Part shown: positions 9,260-18,266 of the stretch, piece by piece
Position numbering within the stretch: position 1 is the first letter of the stretch
Layout: every line of letters begins with the position of its first letter
Source: an uncultured Pirellulaceae bacterium
Lineage (GTDB): Bacteria > Planctomycetota > Planctomycetia > Pirellulales > Pirellulaceae
Length of the DNA stretch: 45,028 nt
NCBI GenBank assembly: GCA_937928555.1
Contig: CALFWR010000087.1
Span: 1-45,028, forward strand
Reading direction: 5' to 3'
Notes under the pieces: generated by a model
Database searches by the model: none
What the model was told of the DNA's origin: nothing
The model's input: only the letters and a program-made list of their open reading frames with translations
Translations under genes and position numbers: made by a program

Positions 9260-11782
9260 CTATTGACGCTCAAGATACTCCTGCAAGTTCGCTGGCGGAT
9301 TCGACAAAGTTCCCGCCGGACCATCAGCAAACAGATCCAGATGAACCCGTCCCCCATCGTCGATCTGATTCACCGAGCAGGACCACACGTCATACCGCGT
9401 CTTACTGAGAACCGTATAGACGAACGGCTTTCCGGTAAATGGATCCGTCGTGATCCCGGGGATCCAGTCCAGTTCATCCAGGGTCGCAGGAAGCCGACCG
9501 GCAGACTGCTCAAAGTGCAGGATGCCAAGCTTCAAAAAGCGAAGCCTCTGGCGGCATACGAATTCCGTTTCCAATACCGCATTTCTCTGGAAGAGCGCGT
9601 TGCTTTCATCCTCGGCAGCAAGCGCCCGACCGTAACCGCCCGGTAAAGAAAGAAACTCAAAAAGCTGGGTTCCGAAGTTGCGCTCACCGACATTCAAACT
9701 GTCGTTCTCAACAAACGCCGCAGCAAAGTTGGACGTCATTGCATGTGTCACATCCCGCACGCGTCTTCGAGCACAAAAACGGGAATCAAGTTCTCGCAGG
9801 TAAGAATCCCAGTTGACGCTTCTTGGGCATCTCATGGCGATCTGTGCAAGGATCGCAGCATCTTGCTGGTTGCGATTCGCGTTAATTGCCCTTTGCATCA
9901 GTGCAAACCGAACAAACGCTTCACCTTCCATATCAGCCGGTACTTGCCGCGGCTCACAAAGTCGAATCGCAAGCTCTCGAAACTGGCTCCATCTCTCCCG
10001 GGTCAGATCATATCGCATGGCAATAAAGAGAAGTTGATCCATCACACTTGCACGTATTCGATAGTCCGCGTGAATATCTCTTGCGCCACTTGGATACCGG
10101 GCAATCACGCGTGACAATCGCTCCTGAGCCGTCATCAGCTCAAGGACATCGTCGAACTTGCTTTCGCCAATCGCGAACCAAGTTTGCGCCAACAGCATCT
10201 CTTTGGCAAAATTAAAGCCCGTGCTTCCCCCAAAAAAGCCATCTTCAGTAACAGGAAAATGAGCGCTTTCGCATCGGTCAATCGCTGTCAGAATTCTTTC
10301 CAGAACGACCTTTTTTTCGATGCAATACTCCGCCGCCAAAGGAAGTTCTTTCCGGGTCCAGGGCTTGTACAACTTCCGGAATTCCAACCCATCCCAATCC
10401 CACAAGGACAACAGATTATCGAAATTTTCTATGTCAACCGGCATTTCCTTCGCATCTTCAACGTGCTCTTCCCAGCGCGACTTCAGCCAGGTGGCCGCGG
10501 TATGATCCGCAATGGCATCAATCTCCGTCCGGGAGAGTCCAACCTGGCTAAAGTAAAAATCGTCCCGCTCCCGGTACTTCGTCCTGCTGACAAGCGAAAG
10601 CTGGTAGACCAGGTCGGACTCTTTGGGCGACCTTAGCCTGCCAAGTCGATTGATCCAGTCGTCCATCGTTTCGGGCGCCGTCGCTTCCACTTGGGCAACC
10701 GCTTCACTGCCAAAGGTAGATTCCAGCCTCTCAATCAAAAACGCCGACGAATCGAAGGAATCCGGGTACCGATTCGAAGTGAACACCGCAAAATGAGAAA
10801 CGGACCAGACAATCGTCCACAACCACAACCAAGATGCCACAGCAACAAATCCGCGGTAACAACCCATCTCGTGAAAACCCAAAGGTCGTGCCTGCCGAAG
10901 CGGTAACACCCAACTCGATAAACGAACCCAAACCAGGTACAACGCAATCGCAGCGCCAATCTGAATCGCTCTAACAACAGGAACATCACCAAAACCGTTA
11001 CTTTGCCCCGCCAAACGCAAACAGTACCCCAACAGCACCAAAGCAACAGCAATGATCCACACTCCTGCCGCGTGGACCCAATAGAACTTCACCCTACATA
11101 GCCAACGGGTGATCGGAAACACAACTCCGAGCAAAAGTACGGAACAAATGAATCCCGAAACAGCCAATCCTGGTATCGCATCGGGATCCGCCAATGCAAC
11201 AAACGCGTTGTGACTGGTCGCCAAGTAGAGCAAGCTCGCCACCAGCGCCGACCACACCAACAGCGACAGGATCGAGAACTGTGAAACTTGGCCGCTAACG
11301 GGGTTCGCAAGTTCGCGTTCAGGTTTGGCAGGCTGCCAGCGCAGAAAAAGCCACCAAAATATCACGCCAAAAGCAGCCGTGGCCACCATGATTTCGTACT
11401 GAAGTACATATCCATGTGAGAAAACAACAGGAACCCAACCCTGAAGCACAAAACACACAAACAGCAGATGCACCCAAACCGACAGCAGCAACCCGGCAGT
11501 CACCCGCCCGAATGGAAAGACTCCACGCTCACCTGAGAACGGCACGACGGCAGCGCTGAAAAGACAAACCACCAACAATTCAAGCTGCACAAACGAGGCA
11601 ACGTTTTCTGCCGGGGCTCTGGACCAGCAAAGCAAACTTTCTGTAGCACCATGAACCAGAAATAACCACGCAACCGAAAGAAGAGTCGGAAGAGCGAACC
11701 AAATAAGCAAAAGAACAATCGGAAGAGCGAGGCAAATGATCCAATCAACAATCTTCGACCACTGGCTCTGCTTCTCTACCAT
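9260..11782 (-). CDS. Polytopic membrane protein of unknown function
   Basis: 840 residues. The N-terminal part (about 1-340) has roughly nine or ten strongly hydrophobic segments. The C-terminal 500 residues are soluble and mainly helical. The last 60 residues contain ITTDPFTGKPFVYTVL and then DVWSCSVNQIDDGG, a DPFTGKP...DDGG arrangement I have seen at the C-termini of other planctomycete proteins that resemble type II secretion pseudopilins. I cannot assign a function. Its ATG overlaps the end of the upstream GTPase gene by 7 bp (11776-11782). This is strong evidence for an operon with the two GTPases, and suggests a shared membrane-related role. Confidence 0.82.
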   Translation of the reverse strand: MVEKQSQWSKIVDWIICLALPIVLLLIWFALPTLLSVAWLFLVHGATESLLCWSRAPAENVASFVQLELLVVCLFSAAVVPFSGERGVFPFGRVTAGLLLSVWVHLLFVCFVLQGWVPVVFSHGYVLQYEIMVATAAFGVIFWWLFLRWQPAKPERELANPVSGQVSQFSILSLLVWSALVASLLYLATSHNAFVALADPDAIPGLAVSGFICSVLLLGVVFPITRWLCRVKFYWVHAAGVWIIAVALVLLGYCLRLAGQSNGFGDVPVVRAIQIGAAIALYLVWVRLSSWVLPLRQARPLGFHEMGCYRGFVAVASWLWLWTIVWSVSHFAVFTSNRYPDSFDSSAFLIERLESTFGSEAVAQVEATAPETMDDWINRLGRLRSPKESDLVYQLSLVSRTKYRERDDFYFSQVGLSRTEIDAIADHTAATWLKSRWEEHVEDAKEMPVDIENFDNLLSLWDWDGLEFRKLYKPWTRKELPLAAEYCIEKKVVLERILTAIDRCESAHFPVTEDGFFGGSTGFNFAKEMLLAQTWFAIGESKFDDVLELMTAQERLSRVIARYPSGARDIHADYRIRASVMDQLLFIAMRYDLTRERWSQFRELAIRLCEPRQVPADMEGEAFVRFALMQRAINANRNQQDAAILAQIAMRCPRSVNWDSYLRELDSRFCARRRVRDVTHAMTSNFAAAFVENDSLNVGERNFGTQLFEFLSLPGGYGRALAAEDESNALFQRNAVLETEFVCRQRLRFLKLGILHFEQSAGRLPATLDELDWIPGITTDPFTGKPFVYTVLSKTRYDVWSCSVNQIDDGGRVHLDLFADGPAGTLSNPPANLQEYLERQ

Positions 11783-13140
11783 CCGAACCAGCCCTTTTTC
11801 TCTTCGGAGTGACGATTCAAATTCAGCTTTTCGCGAATGTCGTCCTTGAGGTGGTTCAACACCGAAGTTCGATCGGTCGAATCAAGAATCTCGCTGACAA
11901 TCGATTTGGGCGAACCATCGCCCCACGAACCACCCTGCTCAAAGTACCGCTTTGCCGCCTGGCCGATGATGTAGGACGTGAAACCCGCCGCGGCGCCCTG
12001 GGGAATCATCGTCAGCAGCGTACCCAACCCCAGCGTCATGCCCTTGAACAGACTCGCGCCGTAATTGGTCATCTCGCCGAGCGCATAAACGCCACCGGCA
12101 GCGGCGATGGATTTGGAAAGTCCACGGGCCTGGGACATATTGAAATCGATGCCGTAGACTTTCGACAAAGTCACCAACATGATCGCGTCGGTCGTCAATC
12201 CGCCGACAACATCAAAGAAAGGCAACGGGTTGGCCGCGACGACGATGGCTTTGGTCGCGGCCATCGCCCAGATGACTCTTTCTGCTGAATCGTTTCGCAT
12301 CGCAATCCGCATCGCAGAAATACGATCGGACTTGTCCGCCGCAAACATCGCAGCATTGAGCGCCACCAAGCCAAGGCCTTCCTTTTCCAGCGTCTCGAGA
12401 ATCAAAGACTTCAGTTCACCCACATCCGGTTCGGGCTCGCGCCATTCGGACGTGCTGCTGCCATCGGGCTGTTCGATAACGTATTCGATTTCTCGCGGAT
12501 CGGCAGCGGTGCGAACGAAGTGATGGGAAGGAATCAGGCCTTCCAGGCGACCCTTGAGCAGGTCGGTGACTTTCTTCAGATCGTCTTCCTCGTAAAGGTC
12601 GATCTTGTTGAACACCAGAATCATGGGCTTTTGAATTGCCGCCAGTTCGACTAGGGCCGCGTACTCGGTTTCGTTCAAATCCGAATCGGTGACAAACAGA
12701 ATCAGGTCCGCCCGCCTGGCGGTCGTTTCAGCAAGGTCCGCGCGGTCCTGACCAGAGACCTCATTGATCCCCGGCGTATCAAGCAAAACAATTTCCGACG
12801 ACTCCAGGCCCGGCATGCGATAACCCGAGCCCTCCCACTGTGCCCCCCAGACTTCTTTCGTCCAGCCACCGCGAACATCCACGCTGGCGATGTCCTTGCC
12901 AATCAGCGCGTTGATCATCGCCGACTTGCCGGTACTGATTTCGCCAAAGATCACGATCTCCACGCGACCGGTGGTGACTTTTTCGTACATCTCGGTCAAA
13001 CCGGAAAGTTCCTGTTGGAGCTTTTCCTTTTCAGCGTCACTGCAACCGCGTAGCTTGGCCAAAGTCGATTCGACCGTCGAGATCGCTTCGCGGTAGTTGG
13101 GGTCGTTGACCGAAGAGTCGGCTGTGGCTTGCGTTTCCAT
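11776..13140 (-). CDS. P-loop GTPase with DUF697-like membrane region
   Basis: A 454-residue GTPase. P-loop GEISTGKS at 66-73, switch-I Thr in GGWTKEV, DTPG at 121-124 and NKID at 178-181 are all intact, so nucleotide binding is expected. Residues 20-58 look like a coiled coil. From about residue 290 a hydrophobic, Gly-rich region (VVAANPLPFFDVVGGLTTDAI, then GASLFKGMTLGLGTLL) resembles the DUF697/YcjF-type C-terminus and could bind or cross the membrane. It is a diverged paralogue of the GTPase encoded upstream. The pair recalls dynamin-like or Era-related membrane GTPases, but the cellular role is unknown. Confidence 0.87.
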   Translation of the reverse strand: METQATADSSVNDPNYREAISTVESTLAKLRGCSDAEKEKLQQELSGLTEMYEKVTTGRVEIVIFGEISTGKSAMINALIGKDIASVDVRGGWTKEVWGAQWEGSGYRMPGLESSEIVLLDTPGINEVSGQDRADLAETTARRADLILFVTDSDLNETEYAALVELAAIQKPMILVFNKIDLYEEDDLKKVTDLLKGRLEGLIPSHHFVRTAADPREIEYVIEQPDGSSTSEWREPEPDVGELKSLILETLEKEGLGLVALNAAMFAADKSDRISAMRIAMRNDSAERVIWAMAATKAIVVAANPLPFFDVVGGLTTDAIMLVTLSKVYGIDFNMSQARGLSKSIAAAGGVYALGEMTNYGASLFKGMTLGLGTLLTMIPQGAAAGFTSYIIGQAAKRYFEQGGSWGDGSPKSIVSEILDSTDRTSVLNHLKDDIREKLNLNRHSEEKKGWFGW

Positions 13141-13182
13141 GATTCAATTCCTGTCCGTGTTTCAAGCTGGCTGGCTTTGCTG

Positions 13183-13212
13183 CCCTACTCTTTCCCGCCC
13201 TACTCTTTCCCG
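13183..13212. repeat. 15-bp perfect tandem duplication at a stop codon
   Basis: CCCTACTCTTTCCCG occurs twice in direct tandem (13183-13197, 13198-13212). The second unit holds the last codons and the TAG of the upstream GTPase gene on the minus strand (...GKE stop). The first repeats them beyond the stop, so a second, silent GKE-stop follows. It looks like a slippage product. Confidence 0.85.
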
Positions 13213-14771
13213 TCAGTCAACTTGGCTTTGGCGTCGGTCAGGAACTTTCGCAGTTCATCAGCGGCAGTCACTTTTTCCCAATGGCGTCGGGCCAAACAGG
13301 CAAGCCCGCCTTCGGGCGTCTGCATTTCATTGCGGAAGTAATCAATGAACACGCTTCCGATCCATTTGGTAATCAAAGCCTGGACCGCACCCTGCAACAC
13401 ACCGCCGGCAAAAGTCCCCGCAAAGGGAACCGCCTTCACCAGCGATGCCGTCACGCTGGTGATCGCGATCGCGGCACCCTGGGCACCCAGAAAGCCAATC
13501 AGGTTTTTGCCCATCTCGCCGATCCACGTCCGGGCCATGTCCAGATCAACGGTCTGATTGTAAACATCCGCTAGGTCCAAAATCATCTTGGTCGAAATCG
13601 CGCTGCCGGCAATCAGGTCGACAACTGGAAAAGGATTCACTGCGGCAACGCCACCGGCGCCCCACATATACTTTTCCACGATGTCCCAAGCTTTTTCATC
13701 GACCTTCCGCTGCACCCGGTCGCGGGCTTTTTCAACCAGGCCGCGTGACTGAAGCAACACGTTGGCCATCAGCAATTCTTTGCCGTCTCTTTTGACGATG
13801 TCCACCATCCGGGCGGCAAGCGGTTCGATGTCGGCGTCTTCGGTTACCGATTCCTTTTGCGTGGTCCCATCGGCCAACACTCGGTGGCGAACACGCGTCG
13901 ACTCCTGAGCCTGAATCGCGACCACGTCATCGTCTTCGACAAAGTCCGCAGTTTGCGAACGGATTTGATTTTTGAGCTTTTCGCGATCCGCGTCGCTGTA
14001 CCAGTCGGCCTTGTTCAGACAGATGATGACCCGCTTTTCCATCTTGCCCAGCTGATCGAGCAAGTCATGTTCGCTCTGCCGCAGCGGACCGTCGACCACC
14101 ACGATCACAAGGTCAGCGTCTTTTGCCGATTCGGCCGCGATCGCCACGTGGTCCGCGCCATCGACTTCGCCCAAACCCGGCGTATCGACCAGCGTCACCT
14201 TGTCGTCGGTTGGCCATGGAATTTCGTTTCGCGTGACCGTCGTGCCACCGCGGATGTCGGTTTGAAAAACCTCCTGACCGGCCAGCAGATTCAACACCGA
14301 AGACTTTCCGCTTGAGATCGTCCCAAAGGCAACAATCTCCAGCTCCTGGCTTTTGCGTTTGTATTCAATTTCCTTGACCAGCGGATCGAGCTGACCGGCC
14401 AGTTCCATGTCGTCGCCGGCCCGCTCGCGCAGTTCATCGACCTGACGAAGGTTTTCGTCAATTTCGTATTCCTGCTGCGACGAAGAAAGCTCGCTGGGGT
14501 TGCGGTTGCGGCGTTGGCGTTTGATTCGCTTGGCAACCGAAGCACCGTAAAGCTTCCACGCTGTCCAACCGATGCTGCCCAACAACAGGATCGCACCCAA
14601 GGCAACCGCCACGATGTACGCGATTCCAAACGGAGATCCAAACGCGTTGATGGCTTTGTAATTGCTGATGATCCAACCGGGAATCAAAATCAGGGCCAGC
14701 CCCAAACAAGCCGCGGCGATAATGATCATCAAGCCGGAAAATGTTTTGCCTGGTTTCATGGGAAATGGCAT
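13200..14771 (-). CDS. Membrane-anchored P-loop GTPase, DUF697-like
   Basis: A 523-residue paralogue of the next gene, with an extra N-terminal module. Two transmembrane helices (about 12-34 and 46-70) are followed by a basic stretch (KRIKRQRRNR) and a helical linker (105-145). The GTPase core has GTISSGKS at 150-157, GGTT as switch I, DTPG at 196-199 and NKAD at 253-256. The C-terminal part (about 370-490) contains VNPFPVVDLIAGSAIS and a hydrophobic Gly-rich segment of DUF697 type. It is first in an apparent operon with the second GTPase (59-bp gap) and the 840-residue membrane protein. Function is unknown; a membrane-remodelling or envelope role is an inference. Confidence 0.87.
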   Translation of the reverse strand: MPFPMKPGKTFSGLMIIIAAACLGLALILIPGWIISNYKAINAFGSPFGIAYIVAVALGAILLLGSIGWTAWKLYGASVAKRIKRQRRNRNPSELSSSQQEYEIDENLRQVDELRERAGDDMELAGQLDPLVKEIEYKRKSQELEIVAFGTISSGKSSVLNLLAGQEVFQTDIRGGTTVTRNEIPWPTDDKVTLVDTPGLGEVDGADHVAIAAESAKDADLVIVVVDGPLRQSEHDLLDQLGKMEKRVIICLNKADWYSDADREKLKNQIRSQTADFVEDDDVVAIQAQESTRVRHRVLADGTTQKESVTEDADIEPLAARMVDIVKRDGKELLMANVLLQSRGLVEKARDRVQRKVDEKAWDIVEKYMWGAGGVAAVNPFPVVDLIAGSAISTKMILDLADVYNQTVDLDMARTWIGEMGKNLIGFLGAQGAAIAITSVTASLVKAVPFAGTFAGGVLQGAVQALITKWIGSVFIDYFRNEMQTPEGGLACLARRHWEKVTAADELRKFLTDAKAKLTDGKE

Positions 14772-14929
14772 CTTGGGAATCGGTCAACAATGGCGAATCG
14801 TCAGCAGAACAGACAGGGGCAGCGATCCGCCGGATATTCTACTTCATCGACAATATGGCTTACCGTTACGCCGATAATTCGTGATTCGGCCCGGGGGTTC
14901 GGATATTGCGGATTCGACCGTAAAAACCG

Positions 14930-15688
14930 TCAGGAAAGCACCAATTCTACGGGGCAATGATCCGACCCCATGACTTCCTTGCGAATGCTGGCCGACGTCA
15001 CGCGGTCCCGAAATTTGTTGGCCACCCAAAAGTAATCCAGCCGCCAGCCGATATTTCGCTCGCGGGCATTGGTCCGCATCGTCCACCACGAGTAATGTTC
15101 CGGCCCGGTTTCAAACGCTCGAAACGAATCAAAAAAGTTCGCATCAACCATCCGGTCCAATCCCGCGCGTTCGTCTTCGGTAAAGCCCGCGTTCCTGTGA
15201 TTGGTTTTCGGATTCGCCAAATCGATTTCTGTGTGGGCACAGTTCAAGTCCCCACAAAAGATCACCGGTTTGCGTTTGTTCAGTTTTCGCACGTAATCCA
15301 AAAAGGCCGCATCCCACTGGACGCGATACTCCAGTCGCTTGAGCCCGCGCTGTGAGTTGGGCGTGTAGACGGTGACCAGATGGAAATCATCATACGTCGC
15401 GGTGAGCACACGGCCTTCCTGGTCGTGCTCTTCGATTCCCAATCCGGCGGTGACTTTGTTGGGTTTGACACGCGTCCAGATCGCCGTGCCGCTGTAGCCT
15501 TTTTTGACCGCACTATTGAAATGCGTTTCGTAGCCCAGGTCATGCACCCACTCAAGGTCCAGTTGACCTTCGTGGGCTTTGGTTTCCTGCAAGCAGAGAA
15601 CATCCGGCAAATCGCCAGCGAGAAATTCGTCAAAGCCCTTTTTGATGCAAGCGCGGATTCCGTTAACGTTGAAGGAAAGAAGTCGCAT
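14930..15688 (-). CDS. xthA: Exodeoxyribonuclease III (AP endonuclease family)
   Basis: A 252-residue ExoIII/AP endonuclease for base-excision repair. All family motifs are present: LSFNVNGIRA at the N-terminus (metal-binding Asn), LCLQETK (metal Glu), YSGTAIWTR, VYTPNSQRG, CGDLNCAHTEIDL (catalytic Asp/Asn), YSWWTMR with RNIGWRLDYFW, and the terminal GSDHCPVEL (catalytic Asp-His). Length and start (MRLLSFNVNG) are typical. It follows the putative nuclease gene on the same strand after a 177-bp gap that contains a long inverted repeat, so co-transcription is doubtful. Confidence 0.95.
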   Translation of the reverse strand: MRLLSFNVNGIRACIKKGFDEFLAGDLPDVLCLQETKAHEGQLDLEWVHDLGYETHFNSAVKKGYSGTAIWTRVKPNKVTAGLGIEEHDQEGRVLTATYDDFHLVTVYTPNSQRGLKRLEYRVQWDAAFLDYVRKLNKRKPVIFCGDLNCAHTEIDLANPKTNHRNAGFTEDERAGLDRMVDANFFDSFRAFETGPEHYSWWTMRTNARERNIGWRLDYFWVANKFRDRVTSASIRKEVMGSDHCPVELVLS

Positions 15689-15796
15689 GAGCTATCCGCG
15701 TCGCAGTAATCAGATTTGTTTGGCCAATTGAGGCTCACTCTGTCACGAGACTCGGGAAAAATCAAGCGGGCCAAGGTAGAAGGCACCAAAGTAGAA

Positions 15797-15858
15797 GGCA
15801 CACTCCGTGTGCCGTCGAGCGCCAAATCAAGCGCCAAAAACGGCACACGGAGTGTGGC
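15797..15858. repeat. Large inverted repeat between nuclease gene and xthA
   Basis: GGCACACTCCGTGTGCCGT (15797-15815) and ACGGCACACGGAGTGTGGC (15840-15858) match as inverted repeats over 17 perfect base pairs around a 24-nt spacer. The left arm is also a small palindrome by itself (GGCACAC-TCC-GTGTGCC), and the right arm nearly so. It starts 7 bp beyond the stop codon of the putative nuclease gene. There is no T-run, so it is either a REP-type element or a factor-independent stop of unusual form. Next to it GTAGAAGGCAC is repeated directly (15776, 15791). Confidence 0.75.
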
Positions 15859-15865
15859 TACTACC

Positions 15866-16621
15866 TTACGCGATCGCGGCCCGTACATCACGCAGCGTCT
15901 TGCGCCTGGCGACATTCTTGACCTTCAATTCGGCAGCGGCTTCCTTTCTGGTCGCCATCCGACACAAGATCGCATTGCCACGCTTGCCGACTTCTTTTGC
16001 GCATCCCGTTTTCCGCATCACGTAAGCAATCTTCTGAGCTTCCCAGCGTTTGATCTGAAGCGCCTTGGCAAGGTCCGCGGTGTCGAACTCCCTGGGTAAT
16101 TTTGGAATCAACTTCTGAATGTCGCTGACTTTGGAAAACTCGTACGTTTCGTGAACGTCAAGGATCTTTCGATCTTTCACCAGAAAGTTTCCTTTGCGTC
16201 GCCATCGTTTTCTTCCCTGCCCGGGATAGCGAATCTCCTGCACTTCGATCAGCGGCACGATCATCGTCAGGTTCGGATGCGGAAAGACACGCGTGAAATA
16301 AACCAGTTCGTCAAAGAAATCCAGAATCGTGCCACGCTTGGGACTCCACCGCTCACTTTCGACCTTGCCGTTCTTACGCGTCAGTTTCACCAGTTGCTTG
16401 CGAGCGACCACCGGTTTGACGACGTCCACAAGATAGCCCTGGTCACAGAGGTTGCGGATTTTGTCGCGGATCGACGAAAGCCCACTGCGCTGAATTTCGA
16501 CCAATCGCTTGCCATTGATCACGTCGATGCGGTACCGGCCAAGCTTGACTTCGATGGGCGCATCTTTCTCGCGAAAGATTTCTTTGAGTTGATGGTGAAG
16601 CGTATTTTCCACTACAGTCAC
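15866..16621 (-). CDS. Putative PD-(D/E)XK-type nuclease-like protein
   Basis: About 251 residues from a GTG at 16621 (a second GTG lies at 16612). The open frame runs on far upstream, but there it is antisense to cysK and cannot be coding. The N-terminal half has ENTLHHQLKEIF, then RYRIDVINGKRLVEIQ. That is an acidic residue on one strand and E-x-Q on the next, the arrangement seen in PD-(D/E)XK nucleases of the ExQ subtype. The C-terminal half (about 165-215) resembles a winged helix (FDTADLAKALQIKRWEAQKIAYVM), and the tail is strongly basic. A nuclease role is an inference; no family name is claimed. It diverges from cysK with 150 bp between. Confidence 0.68.
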   Translation of the reverse strand: MTVVENTLHHQLKEIFREKDAPIEVKLGRYRIDVINGKRLVEIQRSGLSSIRDKIRNLCDQGYLVDVVKPVVARKQLVKLTRKNGKVESERWSPKRGTILDFFDELVYFTRVFPHPNLTMIVPLIEVQEIRYPGQGRKRWRRKGNFLVKDRKILDVHETYEFSKVSDIQKLIPKLPREFDTADLAKALQIKRWEAQKIAYVMRKTGCAKEVGKRGNAILCRMATRKEAAAELKVKNVARRKTLRDVRAAIA

Positions 16622-16723
16622 TTTCGCGGACCCGGTTCGCCAACCTTTTTCGCGGAAGTCCGTGTTTTGATCCAGATCAATCGCCCCCTCTTGCGGTAGC
16701 GATGGCTTCCCGGGACAGGCATT

Positions 16724-16732
16724 TGCTATATT
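16724..16732 (+). promoter_or_regulatory. Extended -10 promoter of cysK
   Basis: TGCTATATT fits the extended -10 form TGn-TATAAT with one mismatch. It lies 39 bp before the cysK ATG, and no good -35 box is seen. Position and spacing fit, but the call rests on one hexamer. Confidence 0.4.
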
Positions 16733-16771
16733 TTCGGTCTCGAAACCTGAAAACTTTGCCTTCGGTATCCA

Positions 16772-17713
16772 ATGACCGCCATCTACGAAGAAATCACGCA
16801 CTGCATTGGCAAAACGCCCCTGGTTCGGCTTCGCCGCGTCACCGAAGGCTGCGCCGCCCAGGTGATCGCCAAAGTCGAAAACATGAACCCGCTGTGGAGC
16901 GTCAAAGATCGCATCGGCCGCGCGATGATCGATGCCGCCGAACGCGATGGGCTGATCGACTCCAACACCACCATCATCGAACCCACCAGCGGCAACACGG
17001 GGATCGCCCTGGCTTACGTTTGCGCCGCTCGCGGTTACAAGCTTCAGGTCACCATGCCGGACAGTATGTCGATCGAAAGACGCCGGCTGCTGACGGCTCT
17101 GGGCGCCGAAGTCATCCTCACGCCGGGTGCCGAAGGCATGCCAGGGGCCATTCGCCGCGCGACCGAAATGTCGCAGCAACCCAACCACTTCATGCCCCAG
17201 CAATTCAACAATCCAGCCAACCCCGAAGTCCACCGGCAAACCACCGCGCTTGAAATCTGGGAAGACAGCGGCCAGCAAGTCGATATCTTTGTCGCCGGCG
17301 TCGGCACCGGCGGCACGATCACCGGCTGCAGCGAAGTCCTCAAAGAAAAAAATCCGAATCTGCAATCGATCGCCGTCGAACCGGCCACCAGTCCGGTCAT
17401 CAGCCAACGCAAGTCCGGCGATCCGCTAATGCCAGGCAAGCACACGATCCAGGGCATCGGCGCGGGCTTCATCCCGGACATCCTCAACGTGGACGTTATC
17501 GACGAAGTGTTCACCGTCAAAGACGACGACGCCGTGCAAACAGCTCGCGATTTGTCCACCAAAGAAGGCCTCTTCTGCGGCATCAGCTGCGGCGCGGCGG
17601 CATACGCTGCGATTCAAGTCGCCAAACGCCCCGAAAACGAAGGCAAGATGATCGTCGTGATCCTGCCCGACCTGGGCGAACGCTACCTTTCGACAAGCCT
17701 TTATCCGTCGTAG
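16772..17713 (+). CDS. cysK: Cysteine synthase (O-acetylserine sulfhydrylase)
   Basis: PLP enzyme of 313 residues that makes cysteine from O-acetylserine and sulfide. The PLP lysine is in the [11 protein letters not shown] block (residues about 39-49; the family usually has NPxxSVKDR). The substrate loop [12 protein letters not shown], the phosphate cup [10 protein letters not shown] and the C-terminal [11 protein letters not shown] (serine contacting the PLP ring nitrogen) are intact. Length matches CysK (about 310) and not CBS, as there are no C-terminal CBS domains. The gene stands alone, divergent from the putative nuclease, and ends inside a REP-like repeat. Confidence 0.95.
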   Translation: MTAIYEEITHCIGKTPLVRLRRVTEGCAAQVIAKVENMNPLWSVKDRIGRAMIDAAERDGLIDSNTTIIEPTSGNTGIALAYVCAARGYKLQVTMPDSMSIERRRLLTALGAEVILTPGAEGMPGAIRRATEMSQQPNHFMPQQFNNPANPEVHRQTTALEIWEDSGQQVDIFVAGVGTGGTITGCSEVLKEKNPNLQSIAVEPATSPVISQRKSGDPLMPGKHTIQGIGAGFIPDILNVDVIDEVFTVKDDDAVQTARDLSTKEGLFCGISCGAAAYAAIQVAKRPENEGKMIVVILPDLGERYLSTSLYPS

Positions 17714-17754
17714 CGGTCGTGCGCACGTGAGCCGCTGGCCGCAAGGCCTCGGGT
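17711..17754 (+). repeat. REP-like hairpin repeat, copy 2
   Basis: Begins with TAGCGGT that contains the cysK stop codon, then GTGAGCCGCTGGCCG and AAGGCCTCGGGT at 17727-17754 with the pairing described for copy 1. It is the cleanest copy in the window. Possible transcription terminator for cysK. Confidence 0.6.
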
Positions 17755-17774
17755 GGGTCGTGCCACTAGTCCCG

Positions 17775-17987
17775 CTACCCTTCCACAGGCTGGTCATCCC
17801 TGGCCTGTTTGTTGTCTTTCGCTTCGGTCTTCCGATACTCGCGCCTGAGCCTCTCCGGGTATCGGTCTTCGTAGAAACGAAAGAATGGCGTCGAATTACC
17901 AATCGTTAAATCGAGCCGGGCTTCGGCGTCGGTTCCGAGACAGGCGCCCAACTGGTTTGGAGTCGAGTGGATTTCCGATCACGCCAT
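17775..17987 (-). pseudogene. Decayed small ORF, nonsense at codon 3
   Basis: A 71-codon frame with protein-like composition: ATG at 17987, then Ala, an in-frame TGA, then SEIHSTPNQLGACLGT..., LTIGNSTPFFRFYEDRYPERL and a charged end. If the TGA was once TGG the product would be a normal 70-residue protein. Alternatively translation could start at an internal TTG (58 residues). Element copy 3 lies 15 bp upstream of its start and has no target duplication, so local rearrangement may have removed its promoter. The remaining sequence up to 18003 is unremarkable. I do not know the family. Confidence 0.4.
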
Positions 17988-18002
17988 GGACGGGTATCTG
18001 AA

Positions 18003-18190
18003 CCCGGATTATTCACAAGGCGTGGGCGTCAGAATCAGTTCCGACAGTAATCCGCGACTCTGATGCGATGAAACGATCGCTGTGGTTTTCATCCACCGAA
18101 TGATTCACATTTCTTGTTGAAGTTCAGCTTTTCCCCTGCTCCTGTTGGCCAGACGTAGAATCAACGCCCGTCGTCGTGAATAATTCCGGG
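18003..18190 (-). mobile_element. MITE-like element, copy 3, no TSD
   Basis: Complete 188-bp copy with one extra T in the right terminal repeat (AATTCCGGG) and a change in the left (TTCACAAGG). The flanks are CTGAA and CAATG, so unlike six other complete copies it lacks a target duplication. Either it is old, or recombination with another copy exchanged a flank. It sits between the decayed ORF and the 3' end of the GyrB-like gene. Confidence 0.93.
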
Positions 18191-18266
18191 CAATGTGGTT
18201 CGATTCAGTTGCTCAAAAGATGGTGATACTCGCAAAACGCGTCACACGCCACACGCCACATCGCAA

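Noticed and set aside
16622-17407. Upstream extension of the putative nuclease frame
   Set aside because: It is antisense to cysK, which has strong homology, so the open frame is a codon-bias effect.
17426-17902. ORF opposite the end of cysK
   Set aside because: Overlaps cysK antisense and has no protein-like character or ribosome-binding site.
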